A stretch of 64,000 nucleotides of DNA from Xiphydria camelus. Its lineage: Eukaryota > Arthropoda > Insecta > Hymenoptera > Xiphydriidae. The stretch spans positions 22,298,278 to 22,362,277 of the forward strand of contig OY783194.1 of NCBI GenBank assembly GCA_963678675.1. Reading direction: 5' to 3'. Below the pieces are notes generated by a model. The model was not told the origin of the DNA and did no database searches. It was given only the letters and a program-made list of their open reading frames with translations. A program made the position numbers and the translations under genes. Shown here piece by piece: positions 8,953-21,700 of this stretch (positions are counted from its first letter, which is position 1; each line of letters opens with the position of its first letter).

Positions 8953-11900
8953 ATATATACAAATCGGGGTAATGTTGAAGTACTAGTGAGAAAATCGGCA
9001 GATGGACGCGAGAGCCGTGGGAGTCGGTGGATCAGTATCGTAGCCATCTAGCGGTAGGTCGCCACAAAATATGTGAGTCAGAAATTCCCACGGGGGGGGT
9101 TCATATTGGTAGCTCATGGTCTATACTAAAGATATCTGAAGCGGCAGCGCAAACTGCAGCGTAAAATATACCAATGGTAAAATTTTGAAAAATAGACTTC
9201 ATTTTATTTATAATTTCCAGTAAAAATCCAAAATCCCCTGACATTTCCCTGACGAATTCAATTCCTTAATATTCCAGCCTTAATTTTCCTAGTTTTCCAG
9301 CTCTGTTGTCATCCTGTGTATTTTACTCGCGTTTACAGTAAAATACAGAGGAGAGGCATGAGAGATATGCTATTTTTTGACCAGTTGAAAACAGATTTCA
9401 TTAAAACCACGTAATATAAACATAAATACATAAGCTTTTATATCATATACATTTTTATAAGATAAATATAGAGCTGTAACACAATTAGAGCTATGTTCGA
9501 TACTAGATAATATATGGGTGTTTATGTGCGCGTACATGCATATAGTGGGACACCGCTAATTGGAGTTCCAATCATTCTCGCACCTCGCTTTAACGTCAAC
9601 TTTACTCCCGCTGTTTCGTTTCAATTTCAGCCAATACATTCGCGAGAAGTTTTCGAACTCGGGGCTGCAGTGATCAAAACGGAAAGTTAACGAATGCCTT
9701 CACTTATAGCACTTAATCGGTTTCGCCTCCCCTTTGATTTGTACGTGTTGACATTGCCGAGGTGCAAAATTAATTTTGCGAATGCATACTCGAGCAGAAG
9801 CTAAAGTTATCAAGATTGCACTGTATTAATCCCATCTCTCACGAATCCCACACACGTCACAGAGCACGTCTTTCCATAGAACATGAGTATAAAAATGCAA
9901 GGATAATTATGACTAAACGGTGAAGGATGGGAGCCGTCGATCGGCAAAATTCTGGAACCCGCCGGCCGATAATTAATTGGCTCCCACTGCATCACCAAAT
10001 GCCATTTGGTAAATACTCGCCACACCATTTTTTTTTAATAATATCCGGAAGCAGATAGAAAAGATATACTTTTTCCTACGTATCGAGCATTACAGCAATT
10101 TATCACACAAGATCATTTTCATATAAAAAGACTACATTCGTCACTACGCACGTTGCAGATTTGAAACGTGAGTTAAAAAGGAATTTAAACAGTTTCATAT
10201 TCCGCGAATACGCGTTTGCGCGTTATACCGAGAATTTGGGATTTCGAGCTGTACGAAAAGAATGAGGCGAATGGAGAGTCTTCGTAAGCTCCGTCTTGGC
10301 CGTGATGCCTAACGGGGGCTACGATCTGAGCTCGAAATCCCATAAACCTACTAAGTACGCTAGTATTATTGTAAATTACAGAAAAAACTAAATACAATAC
10401 AAAATTAGTCGTGATAACATTCCTCGATAATGTAGAAAAGGAAATCTCGAATCGACGTTTCATCCTGTGGAAAGTAGAAAGTAGCAAAACTATGCACTGT
10501 ATTTAATAATCATTAAGCAATAATGCCGATAAACGTTCGTATAACATTTATTTCTAATACGTCGACAGGAGAGCGAGCCACTGCGACCAGTTCGATGTTA
10601 TCAGATACTCGTCGTACGGAACGACTCGAGTGAATTCGGAAAATTCAAAATCTCGGCAAAGAAATGTACCGAAATGACTGAAACTCGACATAAAGATTCG
10701 ATTACTTTTCGTAATATTATTTCTACGCTACTCTCTCCAACCCGTTTCGATGTATGCAATTGCACCGATACTTTCTACAAACTTGCAAGAAATATTTTAT
10801 CTCAGCTAAGAAGGATTACCTCCTTTCTGGTCCCATTTATCAGAATTATTATTATCGGTAAATTACGAGTCGTGTTATTATCGATGCGTTTCTTTTGTTA
10901 TGTAACGAGTGTGCAACTGTACAGTAGAGAGTTCCGCATATTTCAATTTCCCTCACCTCTTTTGTCTCGTATATTTCATCGTACGATTTAATTTATAATT
11001 TACGATTTAGACTACTGCATTCGTTACGATTAATTATTGTATTAAAAACATGGATGCAGCATTTGTGTAGTTTATTTCACTGCTTTAACCTTTTGTTTTT
11101 TAAATAACGTAAGGAAAGTGTGAGAATCTCTTTAGAAAAGAGGAATTAAAATACTTTTAATAGAGCCTAATTAGACAAAATATAGTCTCTTAAAAACATG
11201 GTTTCGAAGGAACTTGATTTATGTTCTAAAAGAGGGAAAAGGTATACCGATTGATTAAAGTTCGAAATAATAAAAATCGAAAACATGCAACCACTAGAAA
11301 TCTTCGGCATATCTCATTTTTCTTCATAAATGAAGATTCGACTTCTATATTTTCAGGATCTCCATACCGTGTTTCATCGCGCTGGAACTCGAAAATAGCT
11401 TTTCTCACTTTCGCGCGAATTCAAAAATTGGAATTCCAGGATATTATGAAAAGCATCTTTTGTATTGAAATACGTGGGACTAAACTGTACGTCGAAACAC
11501 CATTGCAGTTTTCTACCATTTATCGCGTGTTTCGAACATTGTGTCCTACGGAGCGACAAACGATTTGCAATAGAGTAACTCGAACTGTCGTTTCTCTTGA
11601 ATTTTCGGACTCGCAAACCGTTCCTCCATCCGACAGAGAAAGCAACTGCAGAAAATATCAGCGTAACTAATAGCGTTTTTTACTGGTTGCAAGTTTGGTT
11701 TTTAAATGCACAACCAGTAACTAGTGGAAAGTATTTTAAAGAAGCATGCGTGGATAATAGAAAACAACATTTAAAATTCCAACTATGTGCTGTTTCGAAC
11801 ACTATTGCATAAATAATCTAAATATTACAAAAAGACGAAAAGGATGCTACCATCGGACGGCGCCACGCGTTTTTGTGCGTTTCTTGGCTGGATTTTTCCC

Positions 11901-12692
11901 CAAAATAGTACGATATTATTTCTACATTTTCTTTGGAATGCTACGAATTTTTATTCATAGTATTCCAAAGTAAATGTTGAAATCCAAATAAATTCATAGT
12001 TGAAATAAAAAAGAAGATATAAAACGTAGAAGAAAATCGATATAAAAAAGAACGGAAGTATCAAATTTTAATACGCTTCCCATAATACTTTAACTTAAAT
12101 ATTTTTTGTTCACTCTATATCCAGTAGATGGAAAGTTAAGAGAGATTGGCAAAGTCAAAACGCGGAGTTCGCTCCAGAGAGTTTGCATTAAAAATTCAAG
12201 AAGAGAATGTGAACGAATGTATAAAATTCGACGTTTCACGCGCGGATTTCCCCTGCTACTTCTATATCAAATCCTCAATCAGTTCTCCAATTCATGAAAC
12301 TTTTCAATGACTAGATACCTCTAATTGTACCCCAATTCATATTACAGCATCGATCGAACGTCATTTACCGAAAAAAAAATGTTTCTCAATTTCATTTAAT
12401 CTATGCCCATCGATCTCGATTTCCCGAAATTAAGAGCCTGATTTGATTTGTAGCCTTCAAACATAAATCGAAGAAACATTGACGCATATGATTAAAAAAA
12501 AAAGTGTAACAAAGGAAGCGATAATTCTAAACGGAATTACGAGCATTTTAACTCGATTATAAAGGTTATCGATAATTCATTTTTGGTGGATTAAAGGAAA
12601 CAAGCTTTTCTTAAATGCAACGGGTTATCTTCACGTCGTCGAATTAGATGGACCACGCGACGCGAAATTCATTTTGGAGTATGTGAATGCCT
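8953..12692. other. Non-coding sequence 3' of the SCCPDH gene
   Basis: No frame with recognisable homology, no paired terminal repeats and no RNA gene were found. The scattered short open frames lack conserved motifs. This stretch lies just downstream of the minus-strand SCCPDH stop codon at 12693, so the 12.3-12.69 kb part probably includes its 3' UTR; no poly(A) signal was fixed with confidence. Confidence 0.5.
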
Positions 12693-12798
12693 TCACTTTT
12701 CGATGGACGAAATCACCTCGAACTTGAAGCCGTTTTTATTCAATTCCTCGATCATGGATGTCTTGGCGAATGCAGCACCGGGTGGAAGGACACCGCCG
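12693..12798 (-). CDS. SCCPDH: SCCPDH terminal exon, 44 kb from the previous exon
   Basis: 106 nt. Acceptor CATTTTTAG at 12799-12807; one base completes the split codon, then GGVLPPGAAFAKTSMIEELN and NGFKFEVISSIEK with a TGA at 12695-12693. This is the characteristic SCCPDH C-terminus. Phase, strand and homology all fit the donor at 56889. Confidence 0.9.
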
Positions 12799-15700
12799 CT
12801 AAAAATGGAAGCAATAAGACGTGACCATCGTTTGATTGACGAAATGTAGATTAAGTTCGTGCGAAGCATTTTTTTATATTAACCAGTCATAATGTCTCCT
12901 TTCTTTCGGTTCGTTGTATAATCAACTAAAATTAGAGATTCGTACGCGAAACTTATTCGTGCAGTTAAGAACCGGAGCGTAGGACACCGATCATACAGTG
13001 TCTCGTTCAGAAGATTCGTACAAGGCGTAGCTTAATTTTTCCGATATTTTTGTAGCAAGCCTTAATTTTAGGAGCCCATAAAAATTGCGAAATTATTCCT
13101 ACATAATTAATGGACGCGGTCAAGATTAGGTTTACGAAAAAATAAGAAAATACCCTAACGGAAAAAATTTGTCTGAAATTCTCTGTTTATGAGAAAGTAT
13201 TTATTCAGGATTTTTGTGATATTCTTAGAACAATAATAGTTATTTTCGTTATGAGGGCGCGAACGCCCGAATGACGAATTCTATTTTTTGTCACTAAGGG
13301 CCGGTTTTACCAACAGATATAACGCCATAAGGCTTGATGGTTATTCTCAGTGTAGCGCTATACCACGTTTATACCGTATTGATAAAACTGGCCCTTAGTG
13401 TCAAATACGAGGTTGACAGGGTTCGGGACAGGGCGTTGTTCGGGGCGGGGTGTTGGCGAGGGGGTTGACGGGGGGGTTTGTGGGCGAAGCCCCGCCCATT
13501 TACAAACAAGTCTTTTTTAAAGTAAAAATAAATAAATAAACAAACAAAGAACTGTAACACATTCACTGCCGCTCTAATTTAGATACATTTTGCACCATGC
13601 CAACTTCAAGTTAATAATTCTAACAATAACAAAATATATAAAAATCGTAAAAATTCCGAACCACGTGCACGTTTACGTCAAAGAACCTTTACTCAAGTGC
13701 CAGCCTATACATATACATGTAACTGCAGTGCTCAGTTCAAGCCTGAATGGAATAGGACGCTTATAAGCGACAGCGGCACCCGCGCAACTCATCCGCTGAC
13801 GCTGATAAGCGACAGCGGCAGTGAATGGGTTAAGTTAGGTTTGGTTCTGGCTTTGCGTCAGCTGCGTAGAGTTGTGCTGCGAATACGTGGCGTTGGACAC
13901 ACTGACTGTGTCAACTTCAAGTAATAATCGCACGCAGTGATTTCTCGAGAGTGTGCCACTTTTACTTTACGCACTGCATATAGGTTACTTTACGCATTGC
14001 ATAGGTTACTTTACGCACTGCATGTTACTTTACGCACTGTGCAACCTTTCGCAAATTGGTGTGTAAAACGTGATTTTACATGCGTTGAGGACGCCCGTAA
14101 AACCGAGTATTTGGCACTGAGTGACAAAAAAAGAATTAATTAATCGTGCCTCAAACGCCTAAACCACGTCCCGACCTAGAACGCAGTATGATTGGCCAAT
14201 AGCGCTTTTACTGTTGCGTGACGTCACACATTATTTCTCGCTCTTTCAAACGCTACATTTTTAACTCAAATTTGTGAAGGTATCCGACATGTTAACACCA
14301 TAAGTTTATATACCGTTGAAATTGTAACTTTTTACTCTATTTTTTAAGCCAATAAAAAAATATCATGCAAGTTCCTCATTGAGTAAAGGTTCTTTGACGT
14401 AAACGTGCACGTGGTTCGGAATTTTTACGATTTTTATATATTTCTTTATTGTTAGAATTATTAACTTGAAGTTGGCATGGGGCAAAATGTATCTAAATTA
14501 GAGCGGCAGTGAATGTGTTACAGTTCTTTGTTTGTTTATTTAGTTATTTTTACTTTAAAAAATACTTGTTTGTAATTTGGGGGGGGGTCGCCTCCACCCC
14601 CCCCAACAACCCCCCGCCAACACCCCGCCCCGAACAACACCCTGCCCCGAACTCTGTCAACCTCGTATTTGACACTTAGAGCCGGTTTTACCAACACGGT
14701 ATAAACGCGGTATAGCGCTATACTGAGAATAACCAGCAATAAGCCTGATGATTATTCTCAGTATAGCGCTATACCGCGTTTATACCTGTTGGTAAAACCG
14801 GCCCTTAGTGACAAAAAATAGAATTCATCATTCAGGCATTCGCGCCCTCATCACGAAAATAACTATTTTGCCACTCAGTGTCAAAAACCTCGGTTTTTCG
14901 ATCGTTCTCGACGCTTGTGATTCGTATTTCACACACCAATTCGTGAAAAGTTGCGCAGTGCGTGAAATAACCTGCACAGTGCGTGAAATCGTCAACCTCG
15001 TATTTGACACTTACAAAGTGACAAAAAATAGAATTCGTTATTCGGTTGTTTCGCGCCCTCATAGCGAAAATAACTATTTCTTCGCTGGCGCCCACGCTCC
15101 AACCTCGGTTTTGACACTGGTGACAAAAAGTCAAATTCGACATTCGTTTGTTTCGCGCCGTTTTTAACTCGTGTGATAGCCGCACTCGCTTCGCTCGTGC
15201 GACAAACTTCACAATCGTTAAAAACATGCGCTTCATGCACTCGTATCGAAAATAACTATTTCAAGGTAAAAGTTCGAACTCTCTCTATGAAAATCTCTGA
15301 TTTCTTGACATAAAAAATTTGAATTTTTAAATTTCCTACACAACTCTGAACGTATCTAGAAATGTATGATTTATTGAAATTTCCTTATGGATTTTAGAAA
15401 AAAAAAAACAGAATTTCATAGTAAAGATACATTAATTTTGCAGGTTTTTCTGATATGTCGAATTTCTCCTACTAATGACAATATCTTATCAATGAGAATC
15501 TCAGAGAATATCAGTAATTAAAAAACTGAAAACATTTATCTACTAATTTCTTTGAAAAATTGAAAGACTAAAAATTATTTTAAAAACTTATAAGTTAATT
15601 TATCAGAGCTTCTCAAAGTTTTCCCATTTCTAGAGATTTTCAAGAACGTCAGTGATCGACTTGCTGTAAATATTTCTCTCCCAGTTTCTCTGAAAGATTG

Positions 15701-18700
15701 CCAATCTCTAAAATCAGACTTTCTTAGAATTCTTGGCAGAAAATGGGTAATCGACATGTGAGTAGGATTTAGACCACTCATGTCTTTGATTTCTGAAATT
15801 ATCTGAAAATCTCTTACTTTATAAAATGTAATATACTTTCTCTGAAAAATTCGGAAAAAAGATGTTGAACTATAATATAGTACCGAATAAATATATTCGG
15901 ACAAAAATTAATCGAATGCATCTCAATACAGTATGTCCGCGATCAAAGAAGACTTAGCAAAACGGCGAATTTTGCATGAGCATCCTTGTGTTCAGTTGAG
16001 GTGCCCTTATCTAGTGGCATCCAATGAAAAGCCAGAGTAGTAGCGTCACTGCACATGCGAGATCATCCGCGGTGTCAGCGGATGTCGTCTGCAAACTCTC
16101 AGTTCGGCCCGCGCGTGATTTTTTTGTTAAAACGGCTTCAGAGTTTAACGTCAACGCACATTATTAATTAAAAAATTCGGAGCAAGATCATTGGAATAAG
16201 GACCTACAAGGAGGAAATAAGGGTTATCGAGCTTCCTGCAAAGAAGAGTAAGTATTAATAATTAATTTAATGAAATCATTTGCACGAAGCAAGCAGATAA
16301 ATAAGTTTTTTTATTGTCTCATATCTTTATCTTTCATAAAGTTACAGATCTAGCGTTCGTCGATGCAGCCAGGACGGAAGAATTGTCTGGAGGAGGTACG
16401 CGACGTTCAGGAAGGCCAGATATTCTATTGACTTGGAAACCAAGGAACATAGGAAGGAGAATGGAGGCATTTTGGTCAGCGCGGCTGCTCCGCTATCGAG
16501 TAACGTCCCTGAGTTTACCAGTAGTCGGCTAAAAAAAATTAATATTTTATAAGGAGTATTATATCGAATTCGTATTTCAGATTAGACGAAGGAGCATACA
16601 ATCTGGTGTCTCACAGTCTACCCGTGACGTCAGGCTTATGGGTTTCTAGCAATGATAGGCACTGCTTTTCCTACGCATAATCTGTCGTGTCGTCAGTCAT
16701 CACGACCCAGTCCAGCAGGTACATCCATTACTGAAGAACTATCGACGAAACGTAAAATTATATAATTCTTATCCACATGTATTTCCTTCAATTATACCGG
16801 GTGTTCTCAAACCTCTGACTCAGAGGAAAACCCTATGTTCATTAAAAAATGACGGACACAATGCAATTGATTTTCTTGAAATCCGTTAAGAATTTACGGA
16901 GAAATTAATTATTAAAAAGTAATTAATATTTTGAATTTATTCGGCATTGATAGCGTCATATCAAGGCTCATGAAGATAATGTTTATAATAACGATAGCAA
17001 TTGCGATTATCTTCATGACGTCATCAATGCCGAATAAATTCAAAATATTAATTGCTTTTTAATTAATTTTCCATAAATTGTTAACGGATTTCAATAAAAT
17101 CAATTGCATTATGTCCGTCATTTTTTAATGAACATAGGGTTTTTCTCTGGGTAAGAGGTTTGAGAACACCCCGTATGCCTATTTCAACAGAAAATTTCTC
17201 AATTATAAAAGATAGGAAAATTCATGTATGTCAGGTACGACATCATTTTATGTTTACCATTATTCGTGAGGTTCCCACAATGACACAAGTTCGTGGTACT
17301 TCAGTGACCGCTTCACCAGACTCCGTGGTTCCAGAAGGGACACCAACGTCGAAGACAAAAGTTTTATCGTATTAAAATAACACAGGCACACAAAAAAAAG
17401 GTCTTGTTCCCAGAATCAGAACAGTATATCTTTATGTTTTTGGGGTCGTTGAATCCGAATCCGGTGTCCGTTTGTCTCCATCACGTCACATTTTTTTTTA
17501 ATCTCAAAAAACCATCAATAGATCATGATTTTCAAAAAGTTAATGGACTTAAACCAAATTCGCTATAAGGGGTTTTTTGGGTCGCTGATCACGAATCTGA
17601 AATCGGATTTCAAAAATTCAAGATGGCGTATCCAATATGGCGGACGAGATTTTTGAAAATCGACGGATTCATGCCGAATTTGGTATAAGGAGGTTTTTTG
17701 GGTCGCTGATCATGAATCTGAAGTCAGATTTTAAAAATTCAAGATGGCGGATCCAATATGGAGGACAAGATTTTCGAAAATTTTGAATTCTTGTAAATAT
17801 AACTTCATCGTCATTAGCGATGGAAAAAAACCCTATACCAAATTTGGCATGAATCCGTCGATTTTCGAAAATCTCGTCCTCCATATTGGATCCGCCATCT
17901 TGAATTTTTTAAATCTGACTTCAGATTCATGATCAGCGACCCAAAAAAACCCCTTATACCAAATTCGGCATGAATCCGTCGATTTTCAAAAATCTCGTCC
18001 GCCATATTGGATCCGCCATTTTGCATTTTTGAAATCCTATTTCAGATTCGTGATCAGCGACCCAAAAAAAACCCCTACAGCGAATTTGGTTTAAGTCCAT
18101 TAACTTTTTGAAAATCATGATCTATTGATGGTTTTTTGAGATTAAAAAAAAATGTGACGTGATGGAGACAAACGGACACCGGATTCGGATTCAGCGACCC
18201 CAAAGACATAAAGATATACTGGTCTGGTTCCGGGAACAAGGCCTTTTTTTTTTGTGTGCCTGTGTAATCTTAATGTCTTTTTATTAAATAGGAATAACAT
18301 TCTCTCGAATAGTGTAACGTATTCCTATAATGAGCCTGTATGCTAAGCAATACGTTTTTCTGGATGACAACACTTCTTGAGGGAAATATCACTTTCAGCT
18401 ACCTGTTCGAGCACGTGTTCGTGACTGGGGATTCAATATATTTTCAGAACAGTCACTTGTTAAGTCTGATGTCGCGAATAGACTATATATCGCAGGACCA
18501 TGCAGAGCAATCCAGTCGTCATTAAAGATTTGGCTCAACATCTCCGAAAGACTCTTCGACAACGATATCCACCATTTAAGAGGAATATGCATGTTTTTCC
18601 TGGTGCATCAGCCATGCAATTTGTATGATAACGTTCTGCACGATTTTTGTTCCTTTTTGATTCTTTTTACACATTTCGTGTCTTTCTGTTATCTACAGGT

Positions 18701-21700
18701 ATATTCTGGAGATATTTATTTATACATATATACTTTAATCTTTGTTTACTATTATTTTCACTTACAATGTCCCTTTTCTCAATTTAGCCTATGAAATTAT
18801 GTCTGTTCTTTTCTGCATCTCTATGTTTGTATATTAACTTTTTTTCATCTGACTAATAAATTGTTTTCTATATATGACCTCTGGTTACAAAATCGTGGGG
18901 TGTGTTTTCGTCGAGGGAAAGGAAGAGTGTATATTTTTTTAGGGTCTGTAACCTTCTGCTGAGACGTCCATACGTAACATTTGATAGCTCTGAACAAGGC
19001 CAATTTTAAATTCATTTCCGGCATCAGATCTTGGCGAAATCAGACGGCAGCGAAACTTTTACATCAAGTGCTCGATGTGTTCACCGTCGACATACTCTTG
19101 GCACACCATCGTCACCCTCCTGTAAAAGTTTGTGCGGACCTTCCGTAAAGTCTCCGCAGTAATTGCCGCACCCTACGTATGAATGAGATGCTAAAAATGC
19201 TCGGTGCCATTTATAAGTCGCCCGTCGAAGATTTTCCTCTTCAGGTGACTCCAGAGGAAAAAATCGAGGGGAGTGAGGCCCGGAGATCTCGGAGACCATT
19301 CCGTTGGTCCGCGCAGTTCAAATCCAGTTTTCTCCGAAAACTATATCAAGGAACTGGCGGACACGGACACTCGTATGCGCCGTAGCGCCATCCCGTTGTA
19401 AGACGACGTCTTCCTCTCCTGCAGCATTAGTGAGTGCCAGAAAGATCTCCTCTTCCATCATGGCCAAATACTTTTGGGCATTAATTTTGCCCTCGAAGAA
19501 TATTAGACCGATGATGACGTTCCTCCACATCTTCGCCCACACGTTGACTTTGCCACTACCTTGAAGTCGACGTGGTAGGAGGATGTGGGGGTTTTCCGTC
19601 GCCCAATATCGATAATAGTGCGAACGAACTTCGCCATTAGATCAAAACGTGTATTCGTCGCTAAAACATATTTTATGGACGAATGTTTGGTCAACGGCTA
19701 CGCGTTCCAAGATCCACCGGCAGACGACGCGCTGCGTCGTTCACCGTCAGTGCCTGGTGAATCTGACCTTTGAACGGTTTATGACGATGTTTCCGGAGGA
19801 TCTTATGAACCATTGATTTCGGCACACCGGTATCCCTCTCAATTCGTCTCATGGAAAGTTGCATTTCCTCTGCAACGATACCGAGAACGACCACCGAATA
19901 TCGTCAGAATATACCATGGCAAACGCAACAGATACCGAGACCAGAAATTTGACTTCGGTAGTGTTTGGACGGTGCTCGAGTCATTTATAGTTCGAGTTGG
20001 CTTCAGAAGAGTGCACTGCGTAACAGTAAAAAGTGTCAAGCGTCTGATTTCCCGATGGAAATGTGTCCAGTATACTGGACGTTGGCACTCAACCTGTTAA
20101 TTAATAACGCGCATTGACGTTAAACGCTGAAGGCTTCTTAACCAAAAAAATCACGTCCGGATCAAACTGACACCGCGGATGATCTCGCATGCGCAGTGAC
20201 GCTACTACTCTGGCTTTCCATTGGATGCCATTAAATAAAGGGGTGCTCAACCGGACACAGGGGTACTCATGCAAATCGGAAACGGCATCACAGATTCTAT
20301 CGCTGGTGATTTTTAAACTGTAATTTTTAAACGTAGAGTAACCGATGATCAATCAATTTCCATACTTTCATTAGTCAGGGTAAATACCGCCGTAGCTAAC
20401 GAGAACATGAGAACTAATTTATTGTCCATTGACTAGTACGTTTAAAAATGACATTTTGAAAAGTCACCAACGACAGAATCCGTGTCGCTGGGTGTACATA
20501 TAGGATTATTCACTGGGTCTTCAATATAGTAAATATAACACAGTCGGTACAATATTTGTGAAGCCAAAATTCCCAAAAACGATAAGGCGGTATTCTCGGA
20601 ACGCAACGGTTTGGCGCTTTGCAAACAGTGGCGTACCTTCAAATTGTCGGGAATTAAATTCCTTTCTTTTCTTTTTCGCCTCCATTGATTTCTTTTAATA
20701 AGAAATTAAACTGAATATTCGCAAGATGATACACCCACAAAGAAACACGCTACGTATAAATCAACTGCAAAGCACGATATGCAAATAATGCTAACTGCAA
20801 TCTGCTACGGTAATCGCTGTGCCGCCAATGTCTCCAACTTGGATGCCGAATGGGAATAATTCCAAGAAAGTGACGCAGCAGTCTTCTAGGAATTCTGGCT
20901 CAACAAATATCGTACCGACTGTATAGGATTTGTGGAACTATAGCCGATGAGTGTCATCCTTAATTGGTCATGGTAGAGAGGAGAGATTAAGCAAGATCGG
21001 CAACTACAAGTAATGGAATAGATACGACTGAATCTTACCAGATTTCACTTTAGTTCTGGTTAAAATCAGGAATAGCTATCTCAGTTTAAGAGTTCCATCA
21101 TTACAGTTGCCGATCCTGCTTAACCTCTCATACCAGCCACGAACAATCAACGATGACACTCATCGTCTATAGTTCCACAAATCGTATACGTTATATTCGC
21201 TATGTTGAAGGTCCAGTGAATAACACTGTACAGAGCCTGCAACATAGCAAATATGACATCTATGATTTGTAGAGCTATACGGGGTTATTCACTGGACCTG
21301 CATCATAGCAAACATAACCTCTACGATCTGTGTTGCCATAGACAATGCGCGTCTTCCTTGATTGATCGTATTGGGTAGGAGGGATTTGGCAACTGTAGTG
21401 ATAAAACTCTTGAACTAAGGTAGGTACTCCTGATTTTAACTAGAACTAGAGTGAAGTTTCGTAAGAATCAGATGTACATACCTATCTCAGTTTAAGAGTT
21501 TCATCATTACAGTTGTCGGTCCTGCTTAACTTCTCCTACCCAACATGATCAATCAAGGAGGACGCTCATCGTCTGTAGTTCCATAAATCGTAGACGTTAC
21601 GTTTGCTATGTTGCAGGTCCAGTGAATAACCCTGTATGTACCATATATCCGCGATCAAAGAGCCCATAGCAAAATTGCGAGTTTTGCATGAACACCCCTG

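Larger units (their letters stand above)
13227..14870. repeat. Large foldback repeat with MITE copies in both arms
   Basis: Sequence from about 13227 to 13700 reappears inverted at about 14378-14870, including a G/C-rich block (13420-13500 versus 14580-14660), the ATTTAGATACATTTTGC stretch and the ACGTGCACGTTTACGTCAAAG end. Each arm contains a Harbinger-like MITE. The spacer (13700-14378) carries repeated TTACTTTACGCACTGCAT units (13965-14040) and two AAGCGACAGCGGCA repeats. Confidence 0.75.
15932..20320 (-). mobile_element. Mariner-like element relic with about 240-bp terminal inverted repeats
   Basis: The left arm 15932-16170 and the right arm about 20098-20320 are inverted copies (shared stretches include GGCATCCAATG, AGAGTAGTAGCGTCACTGC and GATCATCCGCGGTGTCAG). 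The arms bracket the minus-strand transposase relic at 19080-20040. A plus-strand block at 16300-18580, itself carrying two MITEs, lies between and has a paralogue at 47570-48240. The end TATGTCCGCGATCAA is shared with the MITE at 21637-21846. Confidence 0.6.

Noticed and set aside
10185..11973. Short open frames of about 60-140 codons
   Set aside because: No conserved motif, no supporting splice context, and composition typical of random AT-rich sequence.
13960..14045. A CRISPR-like array from repeated TTACTTTACGCACTGCAT
   Set aside because: Repeats are short, almost contiguous and without uniform spacers, in a eukaryotic intron; it is a small tandem repeat.
15932..16260. Possible shared end between the mariner relic and P element 1
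   Set aside because: The shared TATGTCCGCGATCAA belongs to the MITE at 21637-21846 that lies next to P element 1, not to the P element.
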